Source: Streptomyces flavotricini (GTDB lineage Bacteria > Actinomycetota > Actinomycetes > Streptomycetales > Streptomycetaceae). From it: 64,000 nt of DNA. Under the pieces are notes generated by a model. It did not search any database and had not been told where the DNA came from. It saw nothing but the letters and a program-made list of their open reading frames with translations. The translations under genes were made by a program, and so were the position numbers. Positions within the stretch are counted from its first letter, which is position 1. Every line of letters begins with the position of its first letter. This document shows positions 60,180-64,000 of the stretch, in pieces. The stretch covers positions 5,363,992-5,427,991 of the forward strand of contig NZ_JAINUL010000001.1 of NCBI RefSeq assembly GCF_020639365.1, read 5' to 3'.

Positions 60180-61028
60180 CTACCCGAGTGAGGTAATCGC
60201 GTCCGAGATCAGAGCCCGGGCGGGGGCGCCGTAGACAGCGAGCTTGGACAGCTCTGAGAACGCCTTGGCGTACGTGGCAACCTCGCTGGGCGCCGTGACG
60301 TTCACTGCGGCCGTCAGCAGTTCCACGCTCGCTTGACGGCCGTCGAACAGATAGAAGGCTTCCAGGGGCCAGACAAACCGCTGGGCCGTGAAGGGGATGA
60401 CCCCAAGGCTTACGTTCGGCAGCGCCATGACAGCCAGCAGATAGCCAAGCTGTCCGGCCATGGCGGAGGCGTCGCCAATTCGGTAGCGGAGCACCGTTTC
60501 TTCCAGCAGCAGCGCGAAGCGGTGGCTACCTTCGTGGAGAACGCGCGAGCGTTCGATTCGGGATTCCGCTGCTGTCTGCGAGTCGTCAGGGGTGCCCTGA
60601 AAGGCGGCGATGGTCGATAGCAGGGCTGCCGCGTACGCCTCGGTCTGGAGCATGCCCGGCACCACGTTCGAGCAGTACACGCGGAAGTGGCGGGTCTGCT
60701 CGTACAGGGGGACAACTTCCTCCTGCGCCCGGCGCATGCCGTGGCGGTGCAGCTTTTGCCAGTGGACGTACATCTGGTCGGCTTGGCGGTTGGCCGCGAT
60801 CAGGTCGTCTGTCTGGTCTTCTGCTCCGCACGCTTTGCACCAGGCGCGGATGTCGGCCGCCGATGCAGGGGTCTTGGCGCGCTCGATGCGTGACGACTTC
60901 GCGGGACTCCAGCCGCATCGAAGAGCCAACTCATGCCCGGTCAGCTCCGCGTCTTTGCGTAGGCCCCCGAGACGGGCGGCGATGGCTTCGCGGGCGGCTT
61001 GGGCGCTGGACGAGGGGGACGCAGACAT
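60180..61028 (-). CDS. XRE-family regulator with DUF5753 domain
   Basis: A 282-residue regulator. The N-terminal helix-turn-helix (residues ~15-75) has ARLGGLRKDAELTGHELALR, CGWSPAKSSRIERAKTPAS. The C-terminal DUF5753 domain has YCSNVVPGMLQTEAYAAALL, ESRIERSRVLHEGSHRFALL, ETVLRYRIGD and VSLGVIPFTAQRFVWPLEAF. This family includes WhiJ-like regulators of development and antibiotic production. It usually pairs with DUF397 or DUF6879 proteins, both present nearby. Likely controls element genes or host development. Confidence 0.9.
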   Translation of the reverse strand: MSASPSSSAQAAREAIAARLGGLRKDAELTGHELALRCGWSPAKSSRIERAKTPASAADIRAWCKACGAEDQTDDLIAANRQADQMYVHWQKLHRHGMRRAQEEVVPLYEQTRHFRVYCSNVVPGMLQTEAYAAALLSTIAAFQGTPDDSQTAAESRIERSRVLHEGSHRFALLLEETVLRYRIGDASAMAGQLGYLLAVMALPNVSLGVIPFTAQRFVWPLEAFYLFDGRQASVELLTAAVNVTAPSEVATYAKAFSELSKLAVYGAPARALISDAITSLG

Positions 61029-61054
61029 GAGTGGGCTCTTCGTATTCCGTCAGG

Positions 61055-61585
61055 TCAGACCGTGAACTTCTCGTGCGGGATGCCGCGCTCCCAGACTGCC
61101 TCGAACGCAGCCGAGGCCAGCCGCGCAACAGCGGGCTCGGAACGAACCTCCCAGCCAGGCTCAGACCAGTTCCCATCCCCGGAGAAGTGGTTGAAGAGCA
61201 CGATCTCTCCGTCGAAGACCCAGCAGTCGTTTCCGGGGAGCGCGATGTCCGAAGCCTGCCGCCGGGGCAGCCAGCGGACTTGCTCCCCGGCGTGAAGGTT
61301 GACCACGGTGCCGGCGTGCTCGTACCGGATGTAATCCGTAACCGGTTCCGATACGACGCGGGCGCGGCGGACGGCCACGCCTCGGGCCACGGTGCTGCGA
61401 ATCAAATCAACCCACGGCGTCCAGTAGGCGGACGCCGGGTCGATGTCGCGCTGGCCCGTACGCGTCCAGGTCTCGAAGTCCTCGGCCTCATCCCCGACGC
61501 CGTACGAGTCGCGCAGCTCCAGGTGCACAGCCGAGTGCTTGGCTGCGGCCAGCAGCTCGTTAAAGCCCGGCTCGTTCTGCGACAT
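61055..61585 (-). CDS. DUF6879 protein
   Basis: A 176-residue protein with the DUF6879 landmarks: FNELLAAAKHSAVHLELRD, ARGVAVRRARVVSEPVTDY, IRYEHAGTVVNLHAGEQVRW, LPRRQASDIALPGNDCWVFD, and FEAVWERGIPHEKF. This family is encoded next to XRE/DUF5753 regulators. Its start overlaps the end of the preceding small gene by 26 nt, and it lies 26 nt before the XRE gene, so they form one operon. Confidence 0.85.
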   Translation of the reverse strand: MSQNEPGFNELLAAAKHSAVHLELRDSYGVGDEAEDFETWTRTGQRDIDPASAYWTPWVDLIRSTVARGVAVRRARVVSEPVTDYIRYEHAGTVVNLHAGEQVRWLPRRQASDIALPGNDCWVFDGEIVLFNHFSGDGNWSEPGWEVRSEPAVARLASAAFEAVWERGIPHEKFTV

Positions 61586-61817
61586 CGCACGCCTTCCTGA
61601 GCATCGGCACCATACGGGCCGGAATCCGAATCACGGCTTCGTGCGGAGGGATGCCCGGAGCGTGCCCGGGAACCTCGAACGCCGCGCACTCCGCCTCTAG
61701 CTTCTCGTCTGGCTTCCAGCCCTGGAGCACCAGCTCCGCCTTCTCCTCGTCCACCCATACGGTGGGGGAGCCCTGCTGCCCGGTGTCTGGATCAATCCCG
61801 ATGAACCGTAGTGCCAT
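61560..61817 (-). CDS. Small protein heading the XRE operon
   Basis: An 85-residue protein (ALRFIGIDPDTGQQGSPTVW, EKAELVLQGWKPDEKLEAEC, IRIPARMVPMLRKACDVAER). The ATG at 61817 has GGAGG 6 nt upstream and overlaps DUF6879 at its end. Proteins of this appearance often precede DUF6879/XRE gene pairs. Function unknown. Confidence 0.72.
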   Translation of the reverse strand: MALRFIGIDPDTGQQGSPTVWVDEEKAELVLQGWKPDEKLEAECAAFEVPGHAPGIPPHEAVIRIPARMVPMLRKACDVAERAGL

Positions 61818-61931
61818 GGCTGCCTCCGGTGTCGAGTGGCTTACGCCAACTTGCACGAGCTTCGTCGTGGCGGCGCGCGAGCGTCAAGGGGGCGGGAACA
61901 GCCCTTGAGCCGGGATGGAACGGCGCGCCTT

Positions 61932-62016
61932 GCTCTGACCAGGGACGACGCGCTAGCGATCATGGGGGAATCCTGGGGTGACCCCCTATGTAAAGGGTGT
62001 CGATGCTGGTCAGAGC
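61932..62016. promoter_or_regulatory. Candidate integrase arm-type sites, right end
   Basis: GCTCTGACCAG (61932-61942) and its reverse complement CTGGTCAGAGC (62006-62016) flank GGGAATCCTGGGGTGAC (61966-61982). They resemble the TGACC(T/A)G-type sites at the left end. Confidence 0.48.
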
Positions 62017-62034
62017 TACATGTGCCGTAAAGCC

Positions 62035-62096
62035 CCCAGATCTACGAGGGCACGAACCAGGTCCAGCGGATCGTGATGGCCCGCAACCTCCCGTAA
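62035..62096 (+). pseudogene. Displaced native 3' end of the acyl-CoA dehydrogenase gene (attR)
   Basis: Twenty codons, 62037-62096, encode QIYEGTNQVQRIVMARNLP and a TAA with typical high-GC codons. They have no promoter or start. This is the chromosomal remnant left right of the insertion. The gene's original terminator follows at 62121. Confidence 0.9.
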
Positions 62097-62120
62097 CCCG
62101 GCCTGCCCCGCAGACCCGAG

Positions 62121-62150
62121 AACGGCCCCCGGCACCCGCCGGGGGCCGTT
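62121..62150 (+). terminator. Original terminator of the interrupted gene
   Basis: AACGGCCCCCGGC (62121-62133) pairs with 62138-62150 over 13 bp with an ACCC loop, followed by TCGCG. Confidence 0.85.
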
Positions 62151-62318
62151 TCGCGTTCGAGGCCGGCACGCACGGGGGGCAAACGGCGATTTGTCACCCG
62201 GACGGGCCTAGACAAGGGGGTGCCCCCGGGCCGGGGGCGTGAGGTGGGGGCACGATCGGCTGGGGTCGTGGTTTAGCCGTACGGCCCGCACGTGCGTGGT
62301 GAGGGGACGGAAACGCCA

Positions 62319-63536
62319 GTGACCGACAGCGCAGGCATACCGGGCGGCACCGAAGCGGCCGGAGGCTCCTCGAAGCCCCCGCGCCGCCGCCGGCGCCGTC
62401 TCCTGCGCTGGATCGCGCTCGGTCTGGCCCTGCTGGTCCTGTGCGGGGGCGCGGTCGGCTGGTGGCTCTACCGCAAGCTCGACGGGAACATCACCGAGGA
62501 CACCTCCGCGGCGGCGGAGCTGGAGCGCTACGAGCGCGAGCGCCCCACGCACGCCGTGGGCGGCTCGCAGAACATCCTGCTCATCGGCTCGGACTCGCGC
62601 TCCGGCAAGGAGAACGCCCGCTACGGCCGGGACCGCGGCACCGAGCGCTCGGACACCGCGATCCTGCTGCACCTGCCCGCGGACCGCAGGAGCGCGACCG
62701 CGGTGTCGATACCGCGGGACCTGATGACGCAGATCCCCGCCTGCCTGACGGCGGACGGGAGCCGCACCGCCGAGCGCCTCGCGCAGTTCAACTGGGCGTA
62801 CGAGTGGGGCGGGGCCGCCTGCACGATCCGTACGGTGGAGAAGCTCACCGGAATCCGGATCGACCACCACATGGTGGTCGATTTCACCGGGTTCAAGAAG
62901 ATGGTCGACGCGGTCGGCGGGGTGGAGGTCTGCCTCAAGCAGCCGATGAACGACTCGGAGGCGAAGCTGAAGCTCCGGGCCGGCCGGCAGACCCTGCACG
63001 GCGAGCAGGCCCTCGGCTTCGTCCGCGCCCGCTACAGCCTGGGCAACGGCAGCGACACCGAACGGATGGAGCGCCAGCAGCAGTTCCTCGGCTCGCTGGT
63101 CAAGAAGGTGCAGAGCACCGGGGTGCTGCTGAACCCGGGCCGGCTGTACCCGCTGCTGGACGCCGCGACCTCCTCGGTGACCACGGACCCGGGGCTGGCC
63201 TCGCTGCGGGGTCTGTACGAACTGGTGCGGAGCATCCGGGACATACCGGCCGAGCAGGTCAAGTTCCTGACGGTGCCCCGCCGCCCGTACGTCGCCGACC
63301 CCAACCGGGACGAGCTGGTGCAGCCGGAGGCGGCCCGACTGTTCGAGCAGCTGCGGACGGACAAGCCGCTCACGGTGACCCCGCCGAGCCCGGCGGCGGC
63401 CGAAACCGAACAGGCCCCGGAGGGCGCCCGCGCCGCCGAAGACGAGGCCCCGCAGCCCTCGGAGGGAACCGGATCCACCCCCGCGCCCGTCCCCACCTTC
63501 ACGGGAACCACGGCGGGCACGGCCGATTGCCGGTAA
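62319..63536 (+). CDS. LytR-CpsA-Psr (LCP) family cell-wall ligase
   Basis: A 405-residue membrane-anchored enzyme. A short Pro/Arg-rich cytoplasmic part is followed by one TM helix (LLRWIALGLALLVLCGGAVG). The LCP domain has NILLIGSDSRSG, GTERSDTAILLHLPADR, SATAVSIPRDLMTQIP, FNWAYEWGGAACTIRTVEKL and DFTGFKKMVDAVGGVEVCL. Conserved Arg/Asp residues bind polyprenyl pyrophosphate and metal. It transfers teichoic-acid-like or other glycopolymers from lipid carriers to peptidoglycan. GTG 62319 is preferred to GTG 62292 because of the purine-rich stretch before it. Confidence 0.9.
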   Translation: MTDSAGIPGGTEAAGGSSKPPRRRRRRLLRWIALGLALLVLCGGAVGWWLYRKLDGNITEDTSAAAELERYERERPTHAVGGSQNILLIGSDSRSGKENARYGRDRGTERSDTAILLHLPADRRSATAVSIPRDLMTQIPACLTADGSRTAERLAQFNWAYEWGGAACTIRTVEKLTGIRIDHHMVVDFTGFKKMVDAVGGVEVCLKQPMNDSEAKLKLRAGRQTLHGEQALGFVRARYSLGNGSDTERMERQQQFLGSLVKKVQSTGVLLNPGRLYPLLDAATSSVTTDPGLASLRGLYELVRSIRDIPAEQVKFLTVPRRPYVADPNRDELVQPEAARLFEQLRTDKPLTVTPPSPAAAETEQAPEGARAAEDEAPQPSEGTGSTPAPVPTFTGTTAGTADCR

Positions 63537-63761
63537 AGCAATCCCCAAAGGCGGTACCCGAACCGAAGGCCTTGGGGGGTTTGGCCCGTTATAAGGGGAG
63601 TGGAATTTGTCACCACCATGGTTTGCGGTCAACTGGGGCGGATAAGGTGAGCGATCCGGTGCCCCGGCCAGACCATGAGGCCGTGCACCAGCAGCCGGAT
63701 CGTTGACCGAGCGTCTTGGGGGAGGCGCGTCGCGAGGCACCGACGGAGGATTCGAGCAACC

Positions 63762-64000
63762 GTGGATGCGCAAAGCCGTGGGCGGGCGGAAGAAATCGAC
63801 CCCGCAGACCAGTGGGTGCTCAACCCCCGCACTGGCAACTACGAACTGCGACTGGACCGTTCCGCTGCGCAGCAGCCCTCCGTCGCCACTCCCCGCAGAC
63901 CGTCCTCGGGACGCGCCGGTGCGCCGGGCGCGCCGGCGGCCCCGAAGGCCCCGTCCCCGGCGGTGCCCGGGCCGCGGCGCGGCGACGGTCCGCCCGGACG
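63762..64000 (+). CDS. LCP-family protein, N-terminal part (runs off the window)
   Basis: The frame from GTG 63762 is open to the right edge (79 codons). It encodes VDAQSRGRAEEIDPADQWVL, NPRTGNYELRLDRSAAQQPS, then Ala/Pro/Arg-rich sequence. I know this N-terminal style from Streptomyces LCP proteins carrying a long disordered cytoplasmic region before the TM helix. GGAGG at 63745-63749 is 12 nt upstream. The catalytic domain lies outside the window, so the call rests on N-terminal resemblance and the adjacent LCP gene. Confidence 0.65.
   Translation, partial: MDAQSRGRAEEIDPADQWVLNPRTGNYELRLDRSAAQQPSVATPRRPSSGRAGAPGAPAAPKAPSPAVPGPRRGDGPPG

Larger units (their letters stand above)
55761..62041. 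mobile_element. 6.27-kb integrated element in the 3' end of an acyl-CoA dehydrogenase gene
   Basis: Bounded by CCCAGAT at 55761-55767 and 62035-62041, each followed by ~55 nt of related sequence encoding QIYEGTNQVQRIVMARNLP. Contents: tyrosine recombinase, an HTH-like gene, a possible replicase fragment, and a leftward set of small genes with an XRE regulator, DUF397-like and DUF6879 proteins. No relaxase, FtsK/SpoIIIE translocase, capsid or tail gene is present. It is therefore a small integrative or satellite element, or a remnant of a larger one. Confidence 0.87.

Overview
The window is chromosomal DNA from a Streptomyces. It has very high GC, many GTG/TTG starts, ATGA/GTGA start-stop overlaps, a tRNA-Leu(UAA) that reads as bldA, a c-di-AMP riboswitch ahead of an rpf gene, chaplin-like LAxTG sorting, and Rex-type operators before an NDH-2 gene. 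From memory the gene order matches the S. coelicolor SCO3040s-3100s core region; no search was run.

Region 1 (1-15 kb) is core housekeeping. It holds a cut-off YfhO-type membrane protein, a SurA-N lipoprotein and MazG, then a flavohaemoprotein divergent from a cytochrome P450. Two resuscitation-promoting-factor (Rpf) muralytic enzymes follow, the second under a ydaO-type leader. Next comes the eno-divIC-DUF501-ppx cluster, then NDH-2 with two Rex-like operators, and a cyclopropane fatty acid synthase. Region 2 (15-24 kb) holds a MacB/FtsX-type ABC exporter pair and bldA. After bldA comes an accessory patch: a decayed RHS-repeat gene whose C-terminal domain looks like an aerolysin/ETX-MTX2 pore former, translationally coupled to a lipoprotein. 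A BI-1 family membrane protein follows.

Region 3 (24-40 kb) carries small conserved proteins, a 103-bp tandem repeat (about five copies) abutting a thiolase stop codon, an SGNH hydrolase and cystathionine beta-synthase. It ends with a histidine-utilisation locus: an RpiR regulator, a PLP decarboxylase, then hutU, an M20 amidohydrolase, hutF and hutI. A strong dyad overlaps the hutU promoter. The M20 enzyme sits where N-formylglutamate deformylase would be expected. Region 4 (40-44 kb) is a four-gene operon of exported and surface proteins. It has an LPQTG and an LAETG protein sharing a domain, a DUF916/WxLIP-like protein and a membrane-anchored domain protein. It resembles the Firmicute WxL loci in plan and is the best candidate here for a little-described system.

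Region 5 (44-55 kb) has a POT peptide transporter, an OmpR/histidine kinase pair, a GtrA protein and purK-purE. Two tandem M19 dipeptidase genes follow, the second apparently a pseudoenzyme lacking metal ligands. A UDP-glucose dehydrogenase and an acyl-CoA dehydrogenase complete it. Region 6 (55.76-62.04 kb) is a 6.27-kb integrated element with a tyrosine recombinase. It sits in the 3' end of the acyl-CoA dehydrogenase gene and carries a synonymously recoded replacement of that end; the displaced native end lies at 62037-62096. Region 7 (62.1-64 kb) holds one complete LytR-CpsA-Psr cell-wall ligase and the start of a second.
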